A stretch of 64,000 nucleotides of DNA, taken from positions 25,916,098 through 25,980,097 of the forward strand of contig NC_063439.1 of assembly GCF_020379485.1 (NCBI RefSeq). The letters run 5' to 3'. Below, piece after piece: positions 26,569-37,053 of this stretch (positions within the stretch are counted from its first letter, which is position 1; each line of letters opens with the position of its first letter). The notes under the pieces were generated by a model that worked only from the letters and a program-made list of their open reading frames with translations, made no database searches and was not told the DNA's origin. This DNA comes from Brassica napus (taxonomy: Eukaryota; Streptophyta; Magnoliopsida; Brassicales; Brassicaceae). The position numbers and the translations under genes were made by a program.

Positions 26569-26734
26569 TAGGGGCGGAACCAGAATTGTTTTGAACATGA
26601 GGCATACAAACATTTTTGAATAACATGGGCCATATAAAGATGTTTAGGCAAATTTTAACATTAACTATTAATGAAAATTGACAAATCAGGGTGGGGCACA
26701 TGCCACACCTCCTCTTGCTTTGGATCCGCCCCTG
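26569..26734. mobile_element. hAT-type MITE (166 bp) with 8-bp target duplication
   Basis: The termini TAGGGGCGGAACCA and, inverted, CAGGGGCGGATCCA form terminal inverted repeats of hAT style. The 8-bp target duplication CTCCTTAC is perfect (26,561-26,568 and 26,735-26,742). Removing the insert rejoins the TNL reading frame (LPGSL to RYLKAENC), which independently proves the limits. It has no coding capacity. Confidence 0.9.
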
Positions 26735-27170
26735 CTCCTTACGATACTTAAAAGCAGAAAACTGTGAGTCCCTAGAGAGACTAGATTCTTCTTCTTATTT
26801 TAAAGATGTTGGTGCCAATTTTGGTAATTGCTTCAAACTGAATCAGGAAGTGATAAGGACTTGTAGGTTGCGGCCTTACCTGGTGAAAAAATGCCCATAT
26901 AAGGCTTGTGTCTTGGTAGTTAATAATAAGGGTGACGCCGAGGTTTGTGACAGGAAGGAGGAGTTGGATGGATATTATTGCATCAAGGATAAACAGAATG
27001 GTACCACCAGTGTAAGGCGTAGATCAGGAATACACTCGCAACGTTTTCCACTTTTAAAGGAGCATCTACACGTTCGAGATCGAAGAAAAAGTGAATTGCA
27101 CGTGCAGGGAATCAGTCTTTGAGTTCGAGATAAGAGATGGGAGGTTAGAGAATGCGGTCTAAATTTGGTT

Positions 27171-28050
27171 CCACACCTTTGATTTTTTTGTCTTTATGTC
27201 TGATGATTTCTCAAACAGTTTCTCATTAAGTCATTATAGCTCTTTTGTTAAATGATCGACCAGCAAAAAAATAAAATGTTTGTTGTTGTTCAAGGAATTA
27301 CAATGACGTTAGTTATAGCAACAAAACCACAACTCCTATATGTATGTAGCCTTTGTTGTTGTTCAAGGAATTAGAATGACGGTGTCTTCTCTTGAGTTCT
27401 TTCCGGCAGCTTCATGTTCATATATAGTTATTGTTATTGTCTGTTACATTATATTTCAAGACATAACGAAGCCTTAGATGATGAACTTAGTGACAAATTT
27501 TTTACTATTGTATTGCCAAATACTTCCTACAGTTCTTAGTTTATCTATGGTGAAATTTTCCAAGAAATCACAACCAGTTTGATATTGCAAGAAACTTGTT
27601 GAACCAAAGACAAAGTCAAAGCGAAAGACAAAAGGCGCGCAAGTGAAATTGATTTCGGGAAATTAATACCGGTAATGGTATGACTGGTCCGGTTATCATA
27701 ATCATATTTTAGATCGGTACATGTATATTTGGCTTACGATTCTAATTATTTCAAATTTACTGTATGCTTCTAAGATAAAAGTAAGCGTGGATACTGTAAA
27801 GCTCTCCACGAAAGAGGGCAACATCAGGATTCTCTTGTAGATTTAACTGACCGAGCCATGTAAGTAACTGAACCCGGTTATCTATATCACGGTTAAGGAT
27901 CAGAATTTCTTAAATTCGATTTGATCGGTTCAGCACCATCCGAATTTAATACGCCTAAAATAAGCTGAGACGACACGTGGTCAAAGTAGAGGGTACTATA
28001 GTAATTGCCTCTTTTAGAGGATTTAATAAGGTTACGTCTCCTCTGCACCT
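27171..28050. other. Intergenic region between the TNL relic and the ELM2 gene
   Basis: No gene is seen. It contains a 30-bp direct repeat with two mismatches (27,279-27,308 and 27,352-27,381, around GTTGTTGTTCAAGGAATTA) spaced 73 bp apart. The right part should hold the promoter of the ELM2 gene. A telo-box-like AACCCTAG near 28,052 lies close to the presumed transcription start. Confidence 0.6.
27279..27381 (+). repeat. Short direct repeat (30 bp, 73-bp period)
   Basis: TTTGTTGTTGTTCAAGGAAT recurs at 27,279 and 27,352 with matching downstream bases to AATGACG. The intervening 43 bp are unrelated. It looks like a local duplication in noncoding DNA. Confidence 0.7.
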
Positions 28051-28761
28051 GTAACCCTAGCCGCCTCGAAAATTCCTAATTATTTTTTTCTACAAATTTT
28101 TCGAAAGAAATTCCCTCAGATCCTCTCCTTCTTACAAATCGATCTTCAAATCAATTGTAATATTCTTGTTCTTCTTGATTTTAGCTTTCGATTGATACCT
28201 GTTTTGATAATCTTCCCTCGATTTGGTCAAACCTAGGGTTTTTTTCAATCGGATCCTCGATTGAGAACACAAAACGTTAGATCTATCTAGGTATCGGTTC
28301 TTTTCTTCAGATCTGTTGATTTCCAGTTTTCCGCAAATTTCATTACCCTAATTTGTTTGGCGGAGGATTTGATGCGTTAGGGTTCGTTAGATCTGTAAAT
28401 TGATTTGGGGCTTTCGTTCGTCTTGCTAGTATTCATCGATTGTTTGAATTTGGACTCTTGATTTCATGATTCTAGTCCTGGATTGAGAAATCTAGGGTTT
28501 AGAAATTTGGGGTTTTTTTTATTTGGGGCTTTTTTTTAATTAATTGGGAAAACACTTATCCATGTGCAAAGTTTGACTTTTGACTAAAAATTAAAACTAC
28601 CACATACTCATCAAAACTTTAATTATCGTGGGTCCTAGTTTGTAAACTCGCATCTAGCTATATATATGCACATGAATATTGAAATTACCTTGTATAAATT
28701 ATCAACCTTTACTGTCAAGAAAGTGACTTTTGGTTTTTACCATTCAGGTCTTAAAAAGAAC

Positions 28762-30176
28762 ATGGGATTGAAGAGACCTTTTGATGCTGAAGAGATGCAA
28801 GAGTGCAATGCAAAGCATGCAAGACAGCTTACTTACCACCCTGACCAATTTGACCAATCTATGCCATTTCACGTTCCTCTGGACAAGACAGCTGTCTTAG
28901 GTACCGTTGTAACCTCAAAGTTGTTTTAAAATGTTTTACTTAACTTTGGTTAAAGTAAAAAGCAGCTTGTGTTAACACTTTGGACGTCTCTTTATTTACA
29001 GGAGAAGATCTGAATGGCCTCTGTGAGAAGAAACCGGCATGGAGTAATGCTGCAGATCATGTTGAGAAGGATTATGACACGTGTGCACCCTTCTCGTGGG
29101 TCTCAACCGGTTTGTGTCAGGAGGATGCTCAGACTCAGTCATCACTTTCTCATGAATCTTCTGGATCAGACCTCACATGGAGACCACTTTCCCCGGTGGA
29201 GGATGTTTATACTTCCCTGATGAACCAACCTCCAAGGAAACTAGTTCCTCTTGGGTCTAATCACCAGGCAGACATCCCTGAATGTGAGATTCCTGTTCAA
29301 GCAAACGATGACTTGGAAAGAAAACTGATGGGAAAGTGCATCATACCAATGCCTGACTCATACCTTTGTGGAGCCGGTCAAGGAAGAAAGGAATGTCTCT
29401 GCCCGGATAAAGACACAGTCAGATGCGTGAGGCGACACATCATGGAAGCGAGGGAGAGCCTGATCGAAGCTATTGGATACGAAAGGTTTACAGAGCTAGG
29501 GCTGTGTGAAATGGGGGACGAAGTTATAAGCCTATGGAGTGAAGACGAAGAAGATCTATTCCATAAAGTTGTCTACTCCAATCCTGTTTCGCTCGGTCGC
29601 GATTTCTGGAAGCAGTTAAAGGCGACGTTTCCTTCAAGAACCATGAAGGAGCTTGTTAGCTACTACTTCAACGTCTTCATCTTGCGGAGACGTGCGACAC
29701 AAAACAGGCTTCAAACCCTGGACGTTGACAGCGACGATGACGAGTGGCAAGTGGAGTACGACGTCTTTTGCAAAGGAAAAAGCTCTTCACATGTAGATAA
29801 CGAGGAGGACGAAGAAGAAGCCAATAGCAGCGATGATGATGATGATGAAGAGGAAGAAGACTCACCGGCTAACGATGCTCACTGTGTATATATGGATAAG
29901 GTTTCAAGAGAAGGCGGTGAGGTGAACGTGGAAGACGACTCGTGTATGTCCTTCGAGGTGCATGACTCCAATTTGGTATTCCCTCACAGCCCTGTTGAAA
30001 ACAGAGCGTCCCACGGATCTGGTTTGTTTTCTTTCGATGATGCGTGTGATGGAAGACTCGCATCTTCTGACTGTTGGACCAAGAACAACGACCTTCTACC
30101 AACTTCGAACATCATGGAGGAGATATTTGGTAAAGACGAATGGGGAGAGAATGGTGATAACTTGAAGGGGAAGTAG
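28762..30176 (+). CDS. ELM2/SANT-type chromatin protein (At2g03470-like)
   Basis: Two coding exons, 28,762-28,900 and 29,002-30,176 (GT...AG, phase 1), give 437 residues. The start is the ATG after the acceptor TTTTTACCATTCAG, so an intron lies in the 5' leader (transcript probably begins near 28,050). The middle holds an ELM2-like segment (IIPMPDSYLCG, then CPDKDTVRCVRRHIMEARE). A SANT/Myb-like segment follows (LWSEDEEDLFHKVVYSNP ... FWKQL ... MKELVSYYFNVFILRRR). After that comes a long acidic run (EEDEEEANSSDDDDDEEEED) and an acidic C-terminus. ELM2-SANT proteins usually bind histone deacetylase or other chromatin complexes in the nucleus, and that role is inferred here. The gene looks intact. 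The Arabidopsis orthologue named is from memory and from gene order. Confidence 0.88.
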
Positions 30177-31795
30177 TTGAAGGTTTCTTTCTCCGACTTC
30201 TGCAGAGCTTTTTTTTTTGGTTTTTCTAAGTGAAAATTATTTAAAGAAGCAGAAGTTTGAAAGTTTCATCTTCCTTGGAATTTTCTTTCGGTGGGTTTTT
30301 AGGTTGAAGAAGGGACCTCTGTAACAGGAACCCTTTTCTTTTTAGGTTTGATACCTCAAGATTATTTAATTAATCTTTGTATATTTTGCTGTATAAAATG
30401 AAAAAAAAACAAATGCGTCTATTTGGGCTCTCTTGTTGTAGGCCCATCCAAAAGTAAATGATTTGTCAAGAGTTTGGCCATACACAGCTTGGCATTGGAT
30501 CCCATTATCCCGTCCAAGTTCCAACCGAACACCATGTTACTATCGATTTATTATCAAATTTACAGACATCTCATAATGGTGAAAGTGTAATTCAAAACAT
30601 TTATGCATGAAAGAACTCAGACCGTGCATCAAGGTAAAATAGTAGTACTCCCTCTATATACAAATGCATAATGTTCTACATTTTTAGCTTGTATACAAAA
30701 GATTGATCGTTTTATAATATAATTAATATATTATTTTTAAAACTAAAAAATAAATTAAAAAGTAAAATTATGAAAGTGGAAGACTAAGCAAAGGAGAGGT
30801 AAGCATGGCCGGCAAATTCGTGATTCGTCTCATTAGTTATTTCTTATACATTTTGTTATTGGTTATTGCTAGTTTCGTCCTAAGTGTTTTCTTATTATGT
30901 ATGAACTCTTTTCTATCTTGAAGTGTGCTTCATGCAAGTTTTTTTCACTATAAAACTGTTAAGTCTTTGTAAACGTTTATGTTTTATTTAAATTTAAATA
31001 CCTTTATTAGAAAAAAGAATTTTATTGATAAATCAAAAATTAATAATTAGAAAAATATATTATTGTTTCTTAATATGTGCGAAAAATCTTAAACATAATG
31101 AATTTGTATACAAAAGGAGTATTATAATTCATTTTTTGTGCGACTTATAATTCATTTTCTTACAATACTATAATTACGTGTTAAACTGTATAAGTAAACA
31201 TGACCAACATGAAAGAACTCAGACCAGACATCAGGGTAAGGGAGCAAAATAAGGCATTCTCTTAAAATGCTATAATTACGCGTGTTAAATTGTATAAGTA
31301 AACATGGTCGGATCTGATATTCTGGGGTCCAAGTAAGAAAAAAAGAAAGAATTAACCAATTTAGTAGCTTATGTCTCTATATATTTAAGATTGTGGAAAT
31401 AAAACAAATGTTTTTATTGGGTTATGCCCATATATGGCTCTGAAAGTAAACATGTGGTAAATGGTTAACAAGTGGTAATGAACGAGGGGCTTTGTTTTGT
31501 TTATTTGTTTGGGTAAGGGATCAATGAAATGTGAACTGAATTAACCTCTTCTTGACCATATCCGTAAACGCGAATTACGTCTTCTTTAAAGTAAAGTTTG
31601 TGGTGCAAAGATCATGACTATAATTATCCCCATTAAGTAGGAGAGGCAAAATAAAACTAGTGGACAATGAATGAAGTACTAATCTTTCTCACTTTCAATA
31701 AATACCATCCCCGAATAACTTGTTACTTTACATTTTCCAAATCCAAGATCAACTCAAACAACCTTTTACGTTTGAGACAAGACAAGACAAGAAAC
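30177..31795. other. Intergenic region with 3' leader, MITE and local duplications
   Basis: The ELM2 gene's 3' untranslated part probably extends to about 30,400. Besides the MITE at 30,648-31,119, two short segments are duplicated. CATGAAAGAACTCAGACC occurs at about 30,606 and 31,209. CTATAATTACG...TGTATAAGTAAACATG occurs at about 31,168 and 31,269. The last 200 bp should contain the NRP1 promoter and leader. No further gene is seen. Confidence 0.6.
30648..31119. mobile_element. Stowaway-like MITE (472 bp), TA target duplication
   Basis: The left end CTCCCTCTATATACAAATG and the right end, read inverted, CTCCTTTTGTATACAAATT pair over about 28 bp with few mismatches. Both are flanked by TA, as for Tc1/mariner-type MITEs. 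At 472 bp it is long for a MITE, and the interior is AT-rich and noncoding. Confidence 0.65.
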
Positions 31796-32329
31796 ATGGA
31801 TTTCCTCACCGACCAAGTAAAGAAGAAATTCTCCGACAAGAAACCGGAAACTTCAGACCCTGACCCGAACCACAACAATAACAAACCGGGCCACACCGTT
31901 CCAACACATAAACCTGCTTCCAGCTCCGATCCAACAATGCATAAGCCAGCTACAAACGCAGAGCTCATGGCTAGCGCCAAGATCGTAGCGGAGGCTGCTC
32001 AAGCCGCTTCTCGCAACGAGACAGGCAAGCTCGACAAAGCTAAAGTAGCCGGAGCCACCGCCGACATACTTGACGCCGCTCAAAGATACGGCAAGCTTGA
32101 TGAAAAGAGTGGTGTTGGTCAGTACCTCGAAAAGGCTGAAAATTTTCTCCACAAGTACGAGTCTTCACACTCTCACTCCTCTGGTGGTGCTGGCAGTCAC
32201 GGTGGTGTCAGCGGAAGCCATGGAGGAGGAGCTGGAGCACCGGCGGTTAAGAAAGAAGATGAGAAATCGGGAGGTGGCAGTCATGGGTTAGGAGACTATG
32301 CTAAGATGGCTCAAGGTTTCATGAAGTGA
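31796..32329 (+). CDS. NRP1: Nodulin-related protein 1
   Basis: A single-exon frame of 177 residues starting at MDFLTDQVKKKF. The longer frame upstream to 31,667 is leader, because family proteins start at this methionine and the upstream residues look random. Residues ~53-125 (ATNAELMASAKIVAEAAQAA ... LDAAQRYGKLDEKSGVGQYL) are the conserved core of plant nodulin-related proteins. The C-terminus is a low-complexity Ser/His/Gly segment. No signal peptide or membrane segment is seen, so the protein is probably soluble and intracellular. The Arabidopsis orthologue (At2g03440) is stress-responsive and has been linked to ABA and heat responses; that is family knowledge, not visible here. Confidence 0.9.
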   Translation: MDFLTDQVKKKFSDKKPETSDPDPNHNNNKPGHTVPTHKPASSSDPTMHKPATNAELMASAKIVAEAAQAASRNETGKLDKAKVAGATADILDAAQRYGKLDEKSGVGQYLEKAENFLHKYESSHSHSSGGAGSHGGVSGSHGGGAGAPAVKKEDEKSGGGSHGLGDYAKMAQGFMK

Positions 32330-33010
32330 TTATTATTAGTAGATCAACAAATAAATAATTATGGTAGTGATATATATTATCTTCCATGGTTACTATTAAA
32401 TATAAGTTGTCTGTTTTGAATTTGTAAACTGATAGATCATGTAAAATAAAATATTAACGTTCGCTAGTTCTCATTACTCATGGGAAGCCATTAACTTTGT
32501 AAAACTAGAGATGATCTTAAGACGATGTTTGAAAATCAGCATCAGAAGATAACCAAAACCTGAATTATATTCAGATTGAATTGGTTTATCCAGACCTGAT
32601 TCTCTTTTTAGAGTTTTCAAAAAAGTTATGATGGAGACATTTAAAGCCAAAATCAAACATAAAACTTAAATTAACATTTAAATAAGCTTAATTTTGTAGA
32701 AATCATGTATGCCAAGGATTAAGCCTTTTGAGTGAAATTCCATATTTGTTAGGAATCATGTATTCAATTTGCTAATTCATATAATTTCATATTTATATGT
32801 TTTTTTTGGCCATCAAGTGAATATTACCCTATTAACCTATTTTATAATCTAAGAAATATTTAAAAACAAATAAGAATAACCTCAAAAATCTATAAAAAAA
32901 CATAAGGAATAAAAGCATTTTATTGGGCCTAAATTGGGCCGTGATGCCTAACAAAAGTTGACAAAGGATAAATATATTTAGTGGCTCTGAGTTTCAACAA
33001 ATAAGAAAGA
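32330..33010. other. Intergenic region NRP1-CLPF
   Basis: AT-rich, with no gene, RNA or clear transposon seen. It contains the NRP1 3' end and, on the right, the CLPF promoter. The CLPF leader begins around 33,010 and has an intron (donor near 33,110, acceptor near 33,196). Confidence 0.5.
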
Positions 33011-33244
33011 AAAAAAATCTGTGAGGACGAAAACTCTCCTCCGTGCCGGCAAGTTTCTTAGTTGATCGGCGTGTGTTGCCGGAATCTATAACAACTTCAC
33101 TAACCACTTGTAAGTTTCTCTAATTTTCAGCTTACAAACGTTCTTTTTGTCTGTTATCCGAATTTGCTCTGTCTGATTCTTGTTGGGTTTTGTAGTAACG
33201 ATTATCAGGTTTGGAAAGTGTGACTACGGTCCTGATAAAAGAAA

Positions 33245-34823
33245 ATGGTGCAAAGTCAGTCTCTGAGCACGTTAACAATCTGTGGAAGTGTACAAGATTA
33301 CAGCTCATGGAGGAACCGTGTTAAGTTTGTGAAATCTCCAGGATTGATTGGTGATCGATGTGTGTCTTGTCAGTTCTTTAGTAGATCATCTTCTCTAAGA
33401 GGCCATTGGAAGTCAGTAAAGCAAAGAAACATGGTGAGGGTTGAAGCTAGATGGCCATTTCATGGAGGTGACCAAGGTCTAGACCCAAACTCTGAGCGTA
33501 GCGAGAGTGCCAATGAAGATATTTTGATCTTCTTCTTCCAGCTTGACTTGGCTACTCGTGTGCAGGTAACAACGAGATTATTATTGCTTACGATTTTTGG
33601 TGGTCTTGACAACAATGAATGATCTGAGTATTGGTGTTACAGTGTGCTTTGAATATGGAACAGTACGACATTGCGCAACAACTCAGAGAAAAGCTAACTG
33701 AGGTAGTTTTGAATCTTTCAGTGAGACTAGTTTGGCAAAGACATTAGCTCAAAACAGTGAATAACGGTGAGTGGTTGGTAGGTTGAAGAGGAGGCGATAA
33801 GACTGCAGGAACTGAAAAGAGGATCATCATCAAAAAGTGAAGCACAAGACAAGGGTATTAGCATTATAAGGCTACGGTGAGTTGTTTCATTCTCTCTTTG
33901 TGTGTGTGTGTGTAAATATTAAAGTATATATCATCTTTATTGTTTAATTGGTATATGACTGCAGTGCAGATCTGCAGAAGGCTATTGACGGTGAGGATTA
34001 TGGTTTGGCAGCTAAGTTGAGAGATGAAATCTCAAAGCTTGAAGCAGAGTCATTAGCTGTCTCTGCCAAAGCCCTGGCTTTTGAGAATGCAGAGTATGCA
34101 TTTCGTTTGGGACAGAAACTGAAACACAAAGCTTTTGGTAACATTGTCTTGTTTCGCTTTTGTTTTACATTTATATTAAGGATCATACATGATATGTTTT
34201 CGTCTGGTGTAGGTTACCGGGCTGTAGTTTGCGGGATGGATCCAGTTTGCTGTGAATCAAGCTCCTGGATGGAAGCTGCAGGAGTTGAAAAGTTGCCTCG
34301 TGGATCTAACCAGCCATTTTATCAGGTTCTGGTTCCGAAACAATGTTCATTAAGACTTATGTTGATAGGAAAAAGAAGCTGACACTAATATCTGGAGCAT
34401 ATACAAATACATATAAACAATCTAAGACTGCTTGTGTCTAGCAGGTTCTTGTGGATGTTCGCACCCATCCTGATCTACTAGTGGCATACGGTAAGCTCCA
34501 AGTATTCGAGTCCAGTATTCGAGTCCTGATGTACTCTCATTATCACCTGACAATGGATCTGATATTGCAGTTCCTGAAGACAATCTATTAGCTCCAGAGA
34601 AACCGGACAAAGTGAGCAGACTGTGGATAATCCCATCTCCATTCAATGTTTTTTTTTATTCATGTTTGTGTGGCTTCTGCAGGAAAGGTTTGATCATCCA
34701 TACATTTCTTTCCTCTTCTATGGTGCGGATACAGCTGGAGATTTCATTCCAATCCAACAGCTGCGTGAGAAGTACAACAAACCTCGGCATGAAGTTCCCT
34801 TTGATTCAAAAGATGAGGATTAA
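33245..34823 (+). CDS. CLPF: Chloroplast Clp protease adaptor ClpF (UVR + YccV/HspQ-like)
   Basis: Eight coding exons with consistent GT...AG phases: 33,245-33,565; 33,643-33,702; 33,782-33,876; 33,965-34,137; 34,213-34,325; 34,445-34,490; 34,571-34,611; 34,683-34,823. Together they encode 329 residues, the length I expect for Arabidopsis ClpF (At2g03390). The N-terminus is rich in Ser/Arg, fitting a chloroplast transit peptide. A UVR-like helical hairpin pair occupies ~105-190 (YDIAQQLREKLTEVEEEA; DYGLAAKLRDEISKLE). A YccV/HspQ-like domain follows (FRLGQKLKHKAFGYRAVVCG ... FYQVLVDV). ClpF is proposed to act with ClpS1 in delivering substrates to the stromal Clp protease. The 3' end faces the PPR gene tail to tail, with 163 bp between the stop codons. 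Confidence 0.9.
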
Positions 34824-34986
34824 GATGAAAGTGGCCTTCACTATCACAGATTCAAGCTCAGACCACACAACAGAGCAAGAATCTTAGCATAGCTCAGAGC
34901 TGTTTAATAACAACTTTTCTTGCTCTGTACACTAAAACAATCGACTTAATCCAAGAATGCTTTTGTGTTTATATATGATTCTTTGT

Positions 34987-37053
34987 TTATCCACAAAAGC
35001 CATGAGACAACTCTGTTTCCATTGTGCTATATCCTGCGACCTTGCTCAGACCTCTATGCTTCATCAGATTCCTCACTTCTTTAGCCTGGCTCCACCTTCC
35101 ATCCAACGCATACAAATTAGACACAAGGACATAATAAGATGCATCATCAGGACCCAAATCAAGCATCTTCTTGATCACAATCTCCCCGAGATCAAATCTT
35201 GAATGCATCCCACATCCATGGAGAAACGCCGCAAAACATCTCACGTCTGGTTGAATAGGCATCTTCTCGATCACATCTAAGGCTTGCTCAAGCTCACCTG
35301 CTCGTGCCAGCATATCAACCATACATGTGTAGTGCTTTGCGGAAGGCGTGAAGTTGTAGTCTTTGTGCATTGCGCTGAAGTACTTCTTCCCTTCATTAAC
35401 CATCCCCGTGTGACTACAAGCTGATAGAATAGATGTGAAGGTTGACTCGTTCGGCTTTTGTTCCTTCTTCAGCATCTCTTCGAATAGCTCAATCGAACCT
35501 TCTCTGTCCCCTTGCTTTCCGTAGCCTCCGATCATAGCACTCCATGTGATTGTGTTTTTCTCCTCTATGGTATCGAAAACAGTGCGTGCAGATTCAGCAT
35601 CTCCACATTTGGCGTAGAAGTCCAAGAGGGCAGTACCAACATGGACACTTGATGATGCCAAGAAGCCCAGTTTCAGGGAATAAGCATGAAGAGAGGAACC
35701 TATGGGTAGAGACCCGAGGGAAGCACAGGCTGAGAAGAGACTCGCAACCGTTACACCATTAGGCGTCACAGACTCTGAAACCATGCGGTGGAACAGAAAC
35801 AAAGCTTCATGGACAGATCCGTTTTGCGAAAAACCTGAAATTATAGAATTCCAAGCAACTAAATCTTTCTCCGACTCCATTTCAAACACATACATAGCTT
35901 CTTCATTCTGATAACACTTGGCATACATGTGAACCAGAGCATTTGCAACGTTTGTATCCCAAAGACCAGCTTTGATGGATAGGCCATGAACTAATCTTCC
36001 CAGTTCAAGATTCCCAACCAGACCACAACCTGAAAAAACACTTGCAATGGTAACACAGTTAGGCTTGATTCCAACTCCTTTCATTTTCTGAAACAAGCTC
36101 AAAGCCTCGTCGGCACTTCCGTTATGAGTGTATCCCACAATCATAGCCGTCCACATGACGAGATCCACATGAGAATAGTCATCAAAGACTCGACGCGCAT
36201 TGCTTATATCACCACACTTGACATACATATCTAACAGAGACGTCACCAAGCATGATCCCAACTCAATCCCACTCTTGATCAAACAACCGTGAAACCACTT
36301 CCCTTGATGTAAAGCACCGAGCTTCGCGCACGCCGTGACAAGAGTACCGTACGTAACTTCATTACCCAAAACAGAGTTTCCCCTCATCCGATTAAACATA
36401 ACCAACCCTTCCTCGTGCAAGCCGTTCTTCACATACCCAGCAATCATCGAAGTCCAAGAAACCACATTCCTCAAGGTAACACCTTCAAACACTCTGCTAG
36501 AACTATTGATCTCTCCACACTTAGCGTACATATCTACAAGACCTGTCAACACAATATCATCACAACGTGGCATCTTAAAAATGTCACAATGTATCATCTT
36601 CCCGTTATCCAAATCCTGCATCTCAGTACACGCTTTCAAAGCTATGGAGAAAACAATGTTGTCGTAACCGTGTTTCCTCATCAAAGAATAAAGCTTTAAG
36701 ACTTGGAGACTCTCTCTGTTCTGGTGATAACAGCTGAGCATGACTTTCCATAAATAGAAATCTGGTTCGGGAATTTGATCGAACACCAAGCGTGCATCTT
36801 TAGTGTACCCAAAGGAGCCGTAGAGACTCACGAGCTTAGTGGCACACGAGATGTCAGACATGAGTCCATTCCCCGTTAAGATGCCGTGAGCTTGCCGCAG
36901 TGAATCAATGCTCTTGCAGTTACTTAAGAGGCGAAGGCTCGGAATCGATGCGGCGAAAAGCAGAGAAGAAGTGGAGACATCATGGACGCATCTCTGTTGA
37001 AACGTAAATCTTCTAACGGGAGAAACCCATAGGCATAGGCGTAAGCGAAGCAT
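34987..37053 (-). CDS. Pentatricopeptide repeat protein, PLS/E-type, organellar (At2g03380-like)
   Basis: An intronless frame of 688 residues, typical of plant PPR genes. The N-terminus (MLRLRLCLWVSPVRRFTFQQ) is Arg-rich and acid-free, as in mitochondrial presequences. Repeats run from about residue 65 to 590 in PLS order, with recurrent signatures such as LVDMYAKCGEINSSSRVF, VVSWTSMIAGYVKNGLHEEG and TITWSAMIGGYGKQGDREGS. It ends in an E-type extension (DASYYVLVSNLYALDGRW ... VRNLMKHRGLSKVAGYS) with no DYW deaminase. Such proteins bind organellar RNA and often specify C-to-U editing sites; the target cannot be read from the sequence. The frame is undamaged. Confidence 0.9.
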   Translation of the reverse strand: MLRLRLCLWVSPVRRFTFQQRCVHDVSTSSLLFAASIPSLRLLSNCKSIDSLRQAHGILTGNGLMSDISCATKLVSLYGSFGYTKDARLVFDQIPEPDFYLWKVMLSCYHQNRESLQVLKLYSLMRKHGYDNIVFSIALKACTEMQDLDNGKMIHCDIFKMPRCDDIVLTGLVDMYAKCGEINSSSRVFEGVTLRNVVSWTSMIAGYVKNGLHEEGLVMFNRMRGNSVLGNEVTYGTLVTACAKLGALHQGKWFHGCLIKSGIELGSCLVTSLLDMYVKCGDISNARRVFDDYSHVDLVMWTAMIVGYTHNGSADEALSLFQKMKGVGIKPNCVTIASVFSGCGLVGNLELGRLVHGLSIKAGLWDTNVANALVHMYAKCYQNEEAMYVFEMESEKDLVAWNSIISGFSQNGSVHEALFLFHRMVSESVTPNGVTVASLFSACASLGSLPIGSSLHAYSLKLGFLASSSVHVGTALLDFYAKCGDAESARTVFDTIEEKNTITWSAMIGGYGKQGDREGSIELFEEMLKKEQKPNESTFTSILSACSHTGMVNEGKKYFSAMHKDYNFTPSAKHYTCMVDMLARAGELEQALDVIEKMPIQPDVRCFAAFLHGCGMHSRFDLGEIVIKKMLDLGPDDASYYVLVSNLYALDGRWSQAKEVRNLMKHRGLSKVAGYSTMETELSHGFCG

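Larger units (their letters stand above)
21321..27170 (+). pseudogene. TIR-NBS-LRR (TNL) disease-resistance gene relic
   Basis: Coding homology starts abruptly at 21,321 (HKFELSVFMENI, the RNBS-A region of NB-ARC). It continues with kinase-2 (ILLVVLDDVD), RNBS-B (PGSRIIITTQDK), GLPL (GNLPLGLMVMGS), RNBS-D (LFIYISCFFND) and the MHD-like MHNLLARLG. LRR exons follow (LEKLWEGSQ; IERLKIKGTAIEDIPSSIWSHL) and a post-LRR region ends near 27,165. The TIR domain and P-loop are missing because satellite DNA occupies their place. Disabling changes include an in-frame TAA at 21,405, frameshifts near 21,630 and 21,850, a stop near 25,540, lost LRR sequence near 26,200, and insertions of a copia element, a MITE and a poly-A stub. 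Intron boundaries still look canonical (donors near 25,282 and 25,694, acceptors near 25,369 and 26,141). An intact ancestor would be a cytoplasmic or nuclear immune receptor; this copy cannot encode one. I know of no evidence that it is transcribed. Confidence 0.93.

Noticed and set aside
28666..28761. In-frame upstream ATG for the ELM2 gene at 28,666
   Set aside because: It lies before a clear splice acceptor (ACCATTCAG) and would be intronic; the first exonic ATG is at 28,762.
31667..31795. Upstream in-frame extension of NRP1
   Set aside because: The extra residues do not resemble the family N-terminus, and the methionine at 31,796 fits it exactly.
35034..36699. Plus-strand frames opposite the PPR gene (e.g. 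36,335-36,667)
   Set aside because: Shadows of the intact 688-residue minus-strand PPR frame.
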